Of a stretch of 64,000 nucleotides of DNA, positions 41,889-50,131 are shown in pieces. The position numbers and the translations under genes are program-made. Position 1 is the stretch's first letter. Each line of letters starts with the position of its first letter. Source of the DNA: CAYJBH01 sp964368815 (lineage in GTDB: Bacteria; Bacillota; Clostridia; Oscillospirales; Ruminococcaceae). The stretch is from positions 1-64,000 of the forward strand of contig CAYJDA010000008.1 of assembly GCA_964368815.1 (NCBI GenBank), read 5' to 3'. The notes under the pieces are model-generated. The model was not told the DNA's origin and did no database searches. It saw only the letters and a program-made list of their open reading frames with translations.

Positions 41889-43508
41889 ATGATTTCACTA
41901 AAAGGATTAGGCGTATCACCCGGAATTGCAATTGGAAAGTTTCATTTTCCAAAAGAAAGAGTTATTGATTATCCGTTGGAATATTCAGATAATATTGAAA
42001 AAGAAATTGCGCGATTTGAAAGCAGTAGGGCACTTGCAGTGGCGCAGCTTGGAGAGTTAGCGGTTAAGACTGCTGATTCACTCGGAAAACAAAACTCGTT
42101 GCTGTTCGAAATTCATCAGATGATGTTAGAAGATTTAGACTATTGTGATACAGTTAAAGACACTATTAAGAACGAGAAAGTTTGTGCAGAATATGCTGTA
42201 AGCCAAAGTGCACAACAATTTGCAGCCATGTTCTCTGATATGGAAGATGAGTACATGAGGGAACGAGCTTCCGATGTTAAGGATGTATCGATTAGAGTTA
42301 TCGAAATATTAACCGGAAAGCAAAGCGAGCAAGAAACACTTGGAGAACCATGCATATACTGTGGTCTTGATTTTACTCCGAGCGAAACGGCACAGTTCGA
42401 CAGAGAGATGGCGCTTGCATTAGTAACCAGTTACGGCAGTAAAAACTCCCATACAGCAATATTTGCACGAACTCTTGGTATTCCTGCAGTAATAGGATTG
42501 AAGGATAACCTAACTCAGGAATTGGACGGCAAAATTGTTGTATTAGACGGTGAGACAGGTGAAGTATATGTTGAGCCGGATGAAGAAACCCTTTCTACAT
42601 TTAAGAAAAAACAAAGTGAAGGTGCAGAAAACTCAAAACGATTAGACGGATACCGTGGAAAAAAGACGGTGACTAAGGGCGGAAAGCTTGTGAAGTTATA
42701 TGCAAACATCGGTTCGCCGGCAGATGTTGAGGCGGTATTAAAAAATGATGCTGAGGGAATAGGGCTTTTCCGTAGTGAGTTTTTGTATCTCGAGAGCGAT
42801 GACTATCCGAGCGAAGAAACTCAATATAAAGCATACCGAAAAGTTGCTGAAGGTATGCAGGGGAAAGCTGTAATTATTCGAACACTGGATATAGGTGCTG
42901 ATAAACAAGCTGCTTATTTTAATCTACCGCAGGAAGAAAATCCCGCGATGGGAATGAGGGCTATCAGAATTTGTTTAACAAAACCGGAAATTTTTAAAAC
43001 ACAGCTGCGTGCTCTTTATAGAGCATCGACACACGGAAACATTAGTATTATGTTGCCGATGATTACATCAGTTTCAGAGGTGAAAAGAGCAAAAGATATA
43101 ATTAAAGAAGTAAAGGCAGAGCTTTTAGCGGAGGGGCACAAGATCGATGAGTATCTTCCGGTTGGTATAATGATTGAGACACCGGCCGCTGCGGTAATAA
43201 GCGATTTGCTTGCAAGAGAGGTAGATTTTTTTAGTATCGGCACCAACGATTTGATACAGTACACTCTTGCAGCAGACAGGCAAAATGACAGTATTTCTTC
43301 ATTCTGCGACGACCATCATGAAGCAGTAAAACGATTGATTAAAATGACCTGTAGTAGCGCACACAAGCAGGGGATATGGGTAGGTATCTGCGGAGAGCTT
43401 GCAGCAGATAAAGACATGACAGAATTTTTTGTGTCGGTAGAGGTAGACGAGTTATCAGTAACCCCATCCCAGATACTTCCCTTAAGAGAGAGACTCAGTC
43501 GTAGTTAG
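41889..43508 (+). CDS. ptsI: PTS Enzyme I (phosphoenolpyruvate-protein phosphotransferase)
   Basis: This 539-residue Enzyme I has phospho-histidine His188 in SYGSKNSHTAIFARTLGIPA (common form GGRTSHSAI). The PEP-binding barrel includes GIGLFRSEFLYL and MGMRAIRICL, and the C-terminal motifs are FSIGTNDLIQYTLAADR and WVGICGELA. It takes phosphate from PEP and gives it to the HPr of this operon. A PTS Enzyme I inside a hexitol operon is unusual; it often lies with ptsH in a housekeeping operon. It closes the operon, with a terminator just after. Confidence 0.95.
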   Translation: MISLKGLGVSPGIAIGKFHFPKERVIDYPLEYSDNIEKEIARFESSRALAVAQLGELAVKTADSLGKQNSLLFEIHQMMLEDLDYCDTVKDTIKNEKVCAEYAVSQSAQQFAAMFSDMEDEYMRERASDVKDVSIRVIEILTGKQSEQETLGEPCIYCGLDFTPSETAQFDREMALALVTSYGSKNSHTAIFARTLGIPAVIGLKDNLTQELDGKIVVLDGETGEVYVEPDEETLSTFKKKQSEGAENSKRLDGYRGKKTVTKGGKLVKLYANIGSPADVEAVLKNDAEGIGLFRSEFLYLESDDYPSEETQYKAYRKVAEGMQGKAVIIRTLDIGADKQAAYFNLPQEENPAMGMRAIRICLTKPEIFKTQLRALYRASTHGNISIMLPMITSVSEVKRAKDIIKEVKAELLAEGHKIDEYLPVGIMIETPAAAVISDLLAREVDFFSIGTNDLIQYTLAADRQNDSISSFCDDHHEAVKRLIKMTCSSAHKQGIWVGICGELAADKDMTEFFVSVEVDELSVTPSQILPLRERLSRS

Positions 43509-43511
43509 TTG

Positions 43512-43560
43512 AATAACCCCAATAGATTGAATACATTTCAATTTATTGGGGTTATTTTAT
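43512..43560 (+). terminator. Terminator of the PTS operon
   Basis: AATAACCCCAATA and TATTGGGGTTATT arms, with an inner TTGAA/TTCAA helix, are followed by TTTTAT. The 200 bp after it before the truncated sulfatase hold no gene I can see. Confidence 0.9.
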
Positions 43561-43763
43561 GAATGAAAAATCCGTTTGTCGACACGACATAGAAAACATA
43601 GATGTTATATTATTAGCAAAGCAGATCTTTGAATTTTGCACTCTGTGCTAAACGGAATGTTTCACAGGGTGATAGCTGCAATATATTTATTTTAAAGTCT
43701 GCAAAATGACCATGTTGCAGGCTTTTAGGTTGGATGATATAATAAGCCTATAAAGGAGGTTTT

Positions 43764-44237
43764 ATGAATGTTTCATGGTTTTGTAGTGATCAACAGCGAT
43801 ACGATACATTAGGTTGTTACGGTAACAAATTTGTTAGTACCCCAAATATGGATAGGCTTGCTAAAATGGGGGTGAAATTTAATAAGGCATACTGTCAATC
43901 CCCTGTGTGTGCGCCAAGTAGAGCCAGTTTTTTAACCGGAAGATATCCGAGAACCTGTGGTGTTCGTCAAAACGGACAGGATATACCGGCTACAGAAAGA
44001 TTGATTCCTAAAATTTTATCGGAACATGGATATACAAGCGGATTATCCGGCAAGCTCCATATCTCGGCTATTAATCATGCAACCAAGAGAAATATTGAAC
44101 CGCGAATTGATGATGGTTATGATTATTTTAGATGGTCGCATCATCCTTCAGCGATAAATCCTAAATCCAACTGGCCGACAAACGATTACATATTGTGGCT
44201 TAACTCAAAGGGTGTGGAATATAGCTCAAACATGTGA
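43764..44237 (+). pseudogene. Truncated type-I sulfatase (N-terminal fragment)
   Basis: This 157-residue frame matches only the first third of a sulfatase/alkaline-phosphatase-superfamily protein (usually 450-550 residues). It retains the metal-binding opening VSWFCSDQQRYDTLGCYG and the formylglycine motif CAPSRASFLTGR with Cys49, then stops at TGA after SSNM. The catalytic C-terminal parts are missing, so it cannot be an active enzyme. AAAGGAGG before its ATG shows it was once a working gene. An intact sulfatase lies 3 kb away on the other strand and may be a paralogue. Confidence 0.75.
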
Positions 44238-44311
44238 CCCTTTGCCGGTTAGAAGAGCATATTGGTAGATAAAAACAAAAGGATGGAGCTGTATATTAAG
44301 TGCGGAGTAAT

Positions 44312-44938
44312 TTATGGCCTTATGATAAAGGCCATTTGAAGATAGTTACTCAACACATCTTGAAACTCCTGTGCACTTATATGTTTTCTGCTTTTATATA
44401 ACACTGCTTCACCTATTGCAGAAAAAATTGATGTTGCAAGCATACTAATATACATTTCCTGTTGTTGAGTTGTTTTAATAAAGCTTGGCATGGAATTGGT
44501 GTAAAGCATGTTTAACAGCTTTAGCAACCATTCTTGATATTGCTCGTTTAACTTTTTATCGTTTACCGAAATAAGAACTTCATCTCGATAACGATCAATA
44601 TTTATTGCAATAATTGCTGCGATATCCTTCATAAACCGCTTAAATGATTCCTCGGTCATCACAAAATTCTCAGTGGTTTCAAATAAACTTAACTTGTTTT
44701 TTGAAAATGACAACACAACCTCGTTAATATCACGGTATACGGGTTTTAGCAACTCCTCAGCAATTTCCTCCTTGCTACCGTAATAATGGTAAATATTGCC
44801 TACCGACATTTCGGCAGTTCTTGCTATTGCCCGAAGAGAAGTACCCTCGATACCCTTTTTTAAAAATTCGTTCTTTGCCGCATCCAGGATCTTTAGCCGT
44901 TGCGTTTCCTTTAAGCGTTGTGCCACATTGTACCTCAT
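44312..44938 (-). CDS. TetR-family transcriptional regulator
   Basis: This 208-residue repressor has an N-terminal helix-turn-helix (about 10-55) with ILDAAKNEFLKKGIEGTSLR and MSVGNIYHYYGSKEEIAEEL. A helical ligand-binding domain follows. It is divergent from the tRNA-Gln and acyltransferase/DUF6320 genes and may control them or itself. The intergenic region is AT-rich and no clear palindrome could be chosen as operator. The inducer is unknown. Confidence 0.92.
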   Translation of the reverse strand: MRYNVAQRLKETQRLKILDAAKNEFLKKGIEGTSLRAIARTAEMSVGNIYHYYGSKEEIAEELLKPVYRDINEVVLSFSKNKLSLFETTENFVMTEESFKRFMKDIAAIIAINIDRYRDEVLISVNDKKLNEQYQEWLLKLLNMLYTNSMPSFIKTTQQQEMYISMLATSIFSAIGEAVLYKSRKHISAQEFQDVLSNYLQMAFIIRP

Positions 44939-45054
44939 TAATATTATTAAAAACTAATTTGTAATAGTTATTATCCTAAGCTATATAGTACACTTGCAAT
45001 GGATTATTGTCAAGATTATTATCAATTTTTTCAATAAATTAAGTTATAAAACAA

Positions 45055-45083
45055 TTGACAAAACTGTAAAGCTATGTTAATAT
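45055..45083 (+). promoter_or_regulatory. Promoter of tRNA-Gln
   Basis: TTGACA (45055-45060), a 17-bp spacer and TAATAT (45078-45083) lie 18 bp before the mature tRNA 5' end. Confidence 0.82.
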
Positions 45084-45101
45084 TAATAAGCACTTATTAA
45101 C

Positions 45102-45175
45102 TGCCGAATTGTGTAACGGTAGCACGGCAGACTCTGACTCTGTTTGTCTGGGTTCGAATCCTAGTTCGGCAACCA
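45102..45175 (+). tRNA. tRNA-Gln (CTG anticodon)
   Basis: A full cloverleaf is visible. The acceptor arms are TGCCGAA/TTCGGCA, and the anticodon loop CTCTGAC gives anticodon CTG, reading CAG for glutamine. The T-arm is CTGGG-TTCGAAT-CCTAG, and discriminator A is followed by an encoded CCA (45173-45175). It has its own promoter and is followed by a terminator 12 bp downstream. Confidence 0.96.
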
Positions 45176-45186
45176 CTCTTATTATT

Positions 45187-45214
45187 ACGACTTAGTGTTT
45201 CTAAGTCGTTTTTT
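45187..45214 (+). terminator. Terminator after tRNA-Gln
   Basis: ACGACTTAG and CTAAGTCGT pair fully around TGTTT and are followed by TTTTTT. The acyltransferase gene starts about 20 bp later, so its mRNA may depend on read-through or leaky termination. Confidence 0.92.
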
Positions 45215-45235
45215 ATTTAAAGGATGTTTGTTATT

Positions 45236-46522
45236 ATGCAAGAAATAAATAAACTGGATGTTGCTGCAAAACTTTTTCCTGCAGTTACAAATAAGAATAA
45301 CTCCTCTGTGTTTAGAGTTTCGGTAATACTTAAAGAGGAGATAGATTCACGAGTTTTACAGCTTGCGGTTAATATGATATATGAACGCTTTAATCTATTC
45401 TTCTTCAGATTAAGAAAAGGTTTTTTTTGGCACTATTTCGATAAAAATCATGTTTATTTTACTGTGGAATGCGAACAGTCGTCACCATGCACCAGTATTA
45501 TTGCACATGAGAACAAAAATTTTATTATCAAGGTGTTATACTATGGTAATCGTATTTCTGTTGAAGCTTTTCATTCAATAACAGACGGAGGAGGAATTTA
45601 CGAATATTTAAAATCACTAACCTATTACTATCTTACAATTAAACATGGACCGTTTGAAGACGAAGGAAAGATATGTTTGTTTGATGAATTTGATGCAAAC
45701 AGAAATGAAGATAGCTTTATTAAAAATTTTTCCGCTCCAAAGAATAACAAGCAAAAGCAGAAAAACAAGGCTCAAAATTCTTTTAGATTGAACGGGATGA
45801 AATTTGTAGGTGGGGGTCATAGAGCGATTACCGGATTAATATCGGTCAATCAGCTTAAAGAGCTTTGTAAAAAACATGGATGTACCGTAACGACATTTTT
45901 AACTGCTACACTCATGATGGCAATTTACAATGAACAACAAAAAACTTCACTAAATAAATCACCTATAGTTATATCAATTCCCGTTAATCTTAGGAAAGTT
46001 TTTAAATCAAATACCTTGAAAAATTTTTTTGGTGTCGTTAATGTGGGATATAAAATGACCGATGCAACTACCTTCCGGGATTTGTCCGAATCTATAACCG
46101 AACAGATGGCATATTCCTTGAAGCAGGAACAGTTAGAAGGAGCCTCCGAACAAAATGTTAAAATATCAAACAATGTCCTGCTTAAACACACCCCTCTTTT
46201 AGTTAAAAACATGATTGTTCCGGTTGGTTTTAATATTATTGGTGAAACAAAAAAGACTATTTCGTTATCTAATATCGGAATGGTGGATTTTCCCTCCGGG
46301 GCAGCTGATTTTATAGAACATACCGAAATGATGCTCTACCCAACACCAAAAAGTCCTATTAACTGTGCCGTATGTTCCTTTTATGATAAACTATCAATTA
46401 ATTTTACCGCAGCCATTACCGACGGTTCGATAATCAGAAATTTCTTTAGGAGTTTAGCGAAAGACGGCTTAGCTGTAACGCTTTACTCAAATGGATGGGG
46501 GGAAGATTATGAACAGATGTAA
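45236..46522 (+). CDS. Condensation/alcohol-acetyltransferase-like acyltransferase (HxxxDG)
   Basis: This protein of about 428 residues has the HxxxDG active-site motif in AFHSITDGGGIYEYLKSL (about residues 110-128), typical of the CoA-dependent acyltransferase/condensation fold. The later SIPVNLRKVFKSNTLKNFFG segment fits alcohol-acetyltransferase-like members. The ATG at 45236 is preferred because the ATG at 45224 sits only 1 bp after AAAGG. It overlaps the next gene, a zinc-ribbon membrane protein, and the pair probably acts together on a lipid or alcohol. The substrate is unknown. Confidence 0.8.
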   Translation: MQEINKLDVAAKLFPAVTNKNNSSVFRVSVILKEEIDSRVLQLAVNMIYERFNLFFFRLRKGFFWHYFDKNHVYFTVECEQSSPCTSIIAHENKNFIIKVLYYGNRISVEAFHSITDGGGIYEYLKSLTYYYLTIKHGPFEDEGKICLFDEFDANRNEDSFIKNFSAPKNNKQKQKNKAQNSFRLNGMKFVGGGHRAITGLISVNQLKELCKKHGCTVTTFLTATLMMAIYNEQQKTSLNKSPIVISIPVNLRKVFKSNTLKNFFGVVNVGYKMTDATTFRDLSESITEQMAYSLKQEQLEGASEQNVKISNNVLLKHTPLLVKNMIVPVGFNIIGETKKTISLSNIGMVDFPSGAADFIEHTEMMLYPTPKSPINCAVCSFYDKLSINFTAAITDGSIIRNFFRSLAKDGLAVTLYSNGWGEDYEQM

Positions 46523-47186
46523 CGAATGCAATGTAGATATATATGAAAGCGAGCAGAGGTGTCCTTTGTGTCACAGCGAAATAGAGAATGCACTGCCAAA
46601 TATAAAAACAGCTGTATCATATCCAAACTATCGAGAAATCACCAAAAGAAGATCACAGCTTAGGAAGTTACCGGTTTTTATCTCAATTTCAGCATCAATA
46701 ATTTGTTTATATATTAATGCATTTACTCATGCCGAAGGTGGTATACTCTGGTCGATTATTGTGGTAACTGCTTTAATATTCGCTAACGGAGTTTTCTATA
46801 CAACGAGATCCACTGCAAGAAGGTTTGGAGCTAAGGTTTTAATAAACCATATACTATTGTCGGCACTGGTAATTATTGTCGACTTTACCACAGGTGGGCA
46901 ATTGTGGTCCACAAACTATGTTTTTCCATTCTTAACCTTTGCAACCATCATTTATCTTACAGTGCTGGCAATAAGAAGTAAAAGGCATTTTTCAGAATAT
47001 TTTGGATATATACTTGTTGTTATGTTATTAGGGTTAGTACCGATAGCCATCTATTTATTAGGTCTTGCGGATGCAACATGGGGAGTTTTTCTATCTGCAA
47101 TATGCTGTATAATAGTTGTTATTGCGCTTACAACTTTCTTTTTTAATAGCCTTAAGCAGGAAATAATAAAAAGATTCCACCGATAG
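46509..47186 (+). CDS. DUF6320-like zinc-ribbon membrane protein
   Basis: This 225-residue protein has an N-terminal zinc ribbon, MNRCNECNVD with a second CPLC pair (Cys4/7 and Cys18/21), followed by about six TM helices (from about 50 to 215). The ATG at 46509 follows a GGGGGGAAG run and overlaps the acyltransferase end by 14 nt, so the two are coupled. It resembles DUF6320 proteins, commonly seen beside HxxxDG acyltransferases. It may anchor the partner at the membrane. The function is not established. Confidence 0.78.
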   Translation: MNRCNECNVDIYESEQRCPLCHSEIENALPNIKTAVSYPNYREITKRRSQLRKLPVFISISASIICLYINAFTHAEGGILWSIIVVTALIFANGVFYTTRSTARRFGAKVLINHILLSALVIIVDFTTGGQLWSTNYVFPFLTFATIIYLTVLAIRSKRHFSEYFGYILVVMLLGLVPIAIYLLGLADATWGVFLSAICCIIVVIALTTFFFNSLKQEIIKRFHR

Positions 47187-47200
47187 ATAATAATAAACAC

Positions 47201-47250
47201 GTCCCCGAATTATTGAATACGACAACTGTCGCATTCAATAATTCGGGGAC
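47201..47250. repeat. 50-bp near-perfect palindrome
   Basis: GTCCCCGAATTATTGAAT at the left pairs with ATTCAATAATTCGGGGAC at the right, and the centre adds CGACA/TGTCG with a single A-C mismatch. It lies between converging genes but is not followed by a clear U-tract. It could be a terminator for both sides or a REP-like mobile hairpin. Confidence 0.75.
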
Positions 47251-47277
47251 AGATAAATGCACTGTGAAATAATACTA

Positions 47278-48780
47278 CTATTTTTTTTGCGAAATCATTG
47301 AACCTTCTTTTATTCGCGTTGCCTTTGTCATCTCAAGACCGGTAGCATAGTCTAGCTGGCGCGATTCATAATCATTTACACTTTGCCTTGTGTATCCGGT
47401 ATATTCCCAGGTTGCATCAGCGGCATCCTTTCTCCAGGGGCGACGCTCCCAGTAGTAACCACGGAATGGATCTCGGGTTTCGTTCATATTATTGAGTATT
47501 ATGTCATGAAGTTCGCATATCTTGCTGTAGTGGTTCGGCGAGTTTATGAGATTATTTATTTCGTGTGGGTCCTCTTTTATATCATAGAACTCATCCTGGC
47601 TCAGTAAATTAATCGACAGCTTATATCTTCCGTCAAATACAGCCCTCATTGGTTGAAAGCCACCAAATCCATCATGATCTACTTCATACCTTCCAAACTC
47701 TATGAAGCTATAACGTTGTCCAACCGGCTCACTTTTTGTTAGCAATGGTAGCATGCTTTTTCCGGCGAACATTTCCGGTACTTTTACACCGAGCATTTCA
47801 AATACTGTCGGCGGCAAATCGATATGAGAGGCAGGAGCAGATGACACACCTTCCTTTTCGATACCTTTTCCGGTTATAAACAATGGAATACGTGCCACCT
47901 CATCGTAAACGGTGGACCCCTTTCCGGTCAAACAGTGTGATTGAAAGGCTTCTCCATGGTCGGATGTGTATATAATGTAAACATCCTCCATAGCATCAAT
48001 GACATCTAAAACACGCCCGATTTCATGATCTACAAATTCATTGCATCCAAAATAAAAAGCATTTTTTAATTTTATATCATCACGATTCATTTCGGCTCTA
48101 TTACCTGCCCATGCTTTTTGGTAGTCCGGCTTATTCTCTAAAACGTCCTTAATGTTGGGGCTGGCGGGGAACTCAAAATCAACATATTTTTCCCAGTATT
48201 CTCGAGGACAGATAAAAGGATGATGTGGTTCATCATAAGAAATGCTCAGGAAAAAATCGTTGTCAGCATTCTTGTGTAAAAAGTCAATAGCTCTGTCAGA
48301 GCAACGATGCGCATAGGTGAATTCGGCAGTAAAGTCGCGTTTTAACATACTGTTTTCATCACGCGAAAGTACTCTCTCTTCATCAGATAATTCCTCAAGG
48401 TAGCAACGCATATCGTACCAATAATCGGAATCCCACCCGTCAGGACACTTTCCTAAACCGAAATAATCACCTCCGTCGAGATGCCACTTGCCTATGTACG
48501 CAGTGTGAATATTGTTATCGGAAAGACGCTGGCCTATAGTTTTAACATCAGCGGCAAGGCCAACGGAGTTAGTCCAGGAGTTGCAGGAATGTGGAAATAA
48601 GCCGGTAAATAAGGAAGCACGTGCCGGTTGGCAGACGGGCTGTGTGGTATAAGCACGTTCAAAGCGCATTCCTTTGCTCGATAATTTGTCAAGATTGGGA
48701 GTGGATAGCCCGGTTTTTACATTTGCGTTCACCATATCGTAACGCTGGGTGTCTGTCATAATGAATACAACTTTTGCCAT
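47278..48780 (-). CDS. Type-I sulfatase (Cys-type, formylglycine-dependent)
   Basis: This 500-residue sulfatase has the metal-binding opening FIMTDTQRYDM, the maturation motif VCQPARASLFTG with Cys50 to be converted to formylglycine, GKWHLDGGDYF and the second metal site IYTSDHGEAFQSH. Cys-type anaerobic enzymes need the radical-SAM maturase anSME, which is not in this window. There is no signal peptide, so it acts inside the cell on an imported sulfated sugar or ester. It follows the HD-hydrolase gene by 23 bp on the minus strand. Confidence 0.93.
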   Translation of the reverse strand: MAKVVFIMTDTQRYDMVNANVKTGLSTPNLDKLSSKGMRFERAYTTQPVCQPARASLFTGLFPHSCNSWTNSVGLAADVKTIGQRLSDNNIHTAYIGKWHLDGGDYFGLGKCPDGWDSDYWYDMRCYLEELSDEERVLSRDENSMLKRDFTAEFTYAHRCSDRAIDFLHKNADNDFFLSISYDEPHHPFICPREYWEKYVDFEFPASPNIKDVLENKPDYQKAWAGNRAEMNRDDIKLKNAFYFGCNEFVDHEIGRVLDVIDAMEDVYIIYTSDHGEAFQSHCLTGKGSTVYDEVARIPLFITGKGIEKEGVSSAPASHIDLPPTVFEMLGVKVPEMFAGKSMLPLLTKSEPVGQRYSFIEFGRYEVDHDGFGGFQPMRAVFDGRYKLSINLLSQDEFYDIKEDPHEINNLINSPNHYSKICELHDIILNNMNETRDPFRGYYWERRPWRKDAADATWEYTGYTRQSVNDYESRQLDYATGLEMTKATRIKEGSMISQKK

Positions 48781-48803
48781 GTTTTTCCCCTTCGCTGTCG
48801 ATG

Positions 48804-49364
48804 TTAAATATTTGTTTTCTCAACCGCCTTCATAGCTTCCAGTGTTTTGAGTAGAAGATCTTCAATTGGCCAATTAAGATATTCGGCTCCCTTTGAAATA
48901 ACTGCTCGATCGCAACCGGCCGCGAAAGATTTATCTTTAAATTTCTTCTTTAATGATTTAAGTTCCATGTCGCTCACACTTTTTGAGGGGCGCATAAGTG
49001 CTGCCGCACCTATCAAACCGGTAAGTTCATCCACTGCAAAAAGAATTTTTTCCATATGCTCACTCGGTTCTATATCTGAGCACTGACCGTATCCATGACT
49101 TGCAATTGAGCGAATAAGTTTTTCTTCTACACCTTCTGCCTGCAACAGTTCAAAGCATTTTTTGCAGTGCTCCTGAGGATACATGCCAAAATCGATATCA
49201 TGAAGAATGCCAACAACAGTCCAGTACTCAACATCTTCATTATATTCCTTTGCGAAATACCCCATAACTTTTCCAACGGTGTCACTATGAACTATATGAA
49301 AAGGTTCGCTATTATATTTTCTAAAAATTTCCTTTGCTTTTTCTATCGTTAAATGATTTTCCAT
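48804..49364 (-). CDS. HD-domain hydrolase
   Basis: This 186-residue protein of the HD phosphohydrolase superfamily has its metal ligands in FHIVHSDTV, the HD pair in VGILHDIDFGMYP, and IRSIASHGYGQC followed by AVDELTGLIGA. Such small HD proteins are predicted nucleotide or cyclic-nucleotide hydrolases. It is the first gene of a two-gene minus-strand unit with the sulfatase. The tandem repeat and the scaffold gap lie just upstream. The substrate is unknown. Confidence 0.88.
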   Translation of the reverse strand: MENHLTIEKAKEIFRKYNSEPFHIVHSDTVGKVMGYFAKEYNEDVEYWTVVGILHDIDFGMYPQEHCKKCFELLQAEGVEEKLIRSIASHGYGQCSDIEPSEHMEKILFAVDELTGLIGAAALMRPSKSVSDMELKSLKKKFKDKSFAAGCDRAVISKGAEYLNWPIEDLLLKTLEAMKAVEKTNI

Positions 49365-49462
49365 ACATATTCTCCATCATTAATGTAATCACATTATATC
49401 ATTTATAACACACTAAAGCAAGATAATTGCAAAAAAGAGCAAAATGGAGAACAGTACGAACC

Positions 49463-49765
49463 AAAAGGTATTTCCAATAGCTCCGGCTATGCCGGAAAAT
49501 ATACGAAGTTTCTTGTACGAGAAATACATTGTTTTTGCGCAAGGTGCAAAATGCAAAGTTACACTTTGCAAAAGGTATTTCCAATAGCTCCGGCTATGCC
49601 GGAAAATATACGAAGTTNNNNNNNNNNNNNNNNNNNNNNNNNNNNNNNNNNNNNNNNNNNNNNNNNNNNNNNNNNNNNNNNNNNNNNNNNNNNNNNNNNN
49701 NNNNNNNNNNNNNNNNNTGCAAAAGGTATTTCCAATAGCTCCGGCTATGCCGGAGATTATATAAA
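49463..49765. repeat. Tandem array of ~107-bp repeats with CCGGC/GCCGG hairpin
   Basis: The sequence AAAAGGTATTTCCAATAGCT, followed by a CCGGCTATGCCGG hairpin, starts at 49463, at 49570 (107 bp later) and again at 49721 after the N-run. Copies 1 and 2 continue with AAAATATACGAAGTT. The last copy continues with GATTATATAAAT instead, like the single copy at 32549. Between hairpins lies TGCAAAGT/ACTTTGCA, another hairpin. The unit is too long and unequal for CRISPR. Confidence 0.8.
49618..49717. other. Scaffold gap (100 N)
   Basis: Exactly 100 N bases interrupt the tandem array; this is the usual placeholder for a gap of unknown size. Frames spanning it are artefacts. The true repeat number, and whether a gene is hidden there, cannot be known from this window. 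Confidence 0.98.
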
Positions 49766-49771
49766 TTTTTC

Positions 49772-49801
49772 TTGCATTTTACATAATTTACGTGGTATAA
49801 T
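49772..49801 (+). promoter_or_regulatory. Sigma-A promoter upstream of the small TM protein and mnmE
   Basis: TTGCAT (49772-49777), an 18-bp spacer and TATAAT (49796-49801). Confidence 0.65.
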
Positions 49802-49950
49802 AATTACAGGATAAAACCTTTGAGGTAGAAGATGAAGCTTAACAACATTACAAACCATGTATGTGGGCTTGTTTCGACGCTTTTAACGATAGCGGTTGCC
49901 AATTTAATGCCTGCAAGGGAATTACCAAAAAGAAAATCGGAGGACAATAA

Positions 49951-50131
49951 AATGCGTAAATCAATAACAATTGCATTGCTGTTAGCGGCAGTAGCCGGAG
50001 CCCTCGTAACAGTTTACTTCTACCTTGCTCGCAGAGAGCGTGAGCTAAACGAATATGAAGAAATTTTGTTCAGTGATGATCTTGGCGAAATTCCAACAGG
50101 CGATTTGGTAGACGAGCCAATAGTAGATTAG
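49951..50131 (+). CDS. Small single-TM protein upstream of mnmE
   Basis: This 59-residue protein has one TM helix (about 5-26), a basic RRERE patch and an acidic tail ending LVDEPIVD. The ATG at 49951 follows GGAGGAC. An in-frame ATG at 49832 with GAGGT upstream would add 40 residues, including a second hydrophobic segment, so a 99-residue form is possible. The stop overlaps the GTG start of mnmE by 1 nt. The family was not recognised; the layout is that of a YtxH-like small membrane protein. Confidence 0.6.

Noticed and set aside
49463..49765. CRISPR array
   Set aside because: The period is about 107 bp, the inter-hairpin sequence is itself repeated and not unique like spacers, and no cas genes are near.
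49529..49814. Frames running through the N-run
   Set aside because: They include 34 unknown codons and consist of tandem-repeat sequence; artefacts of the gap.
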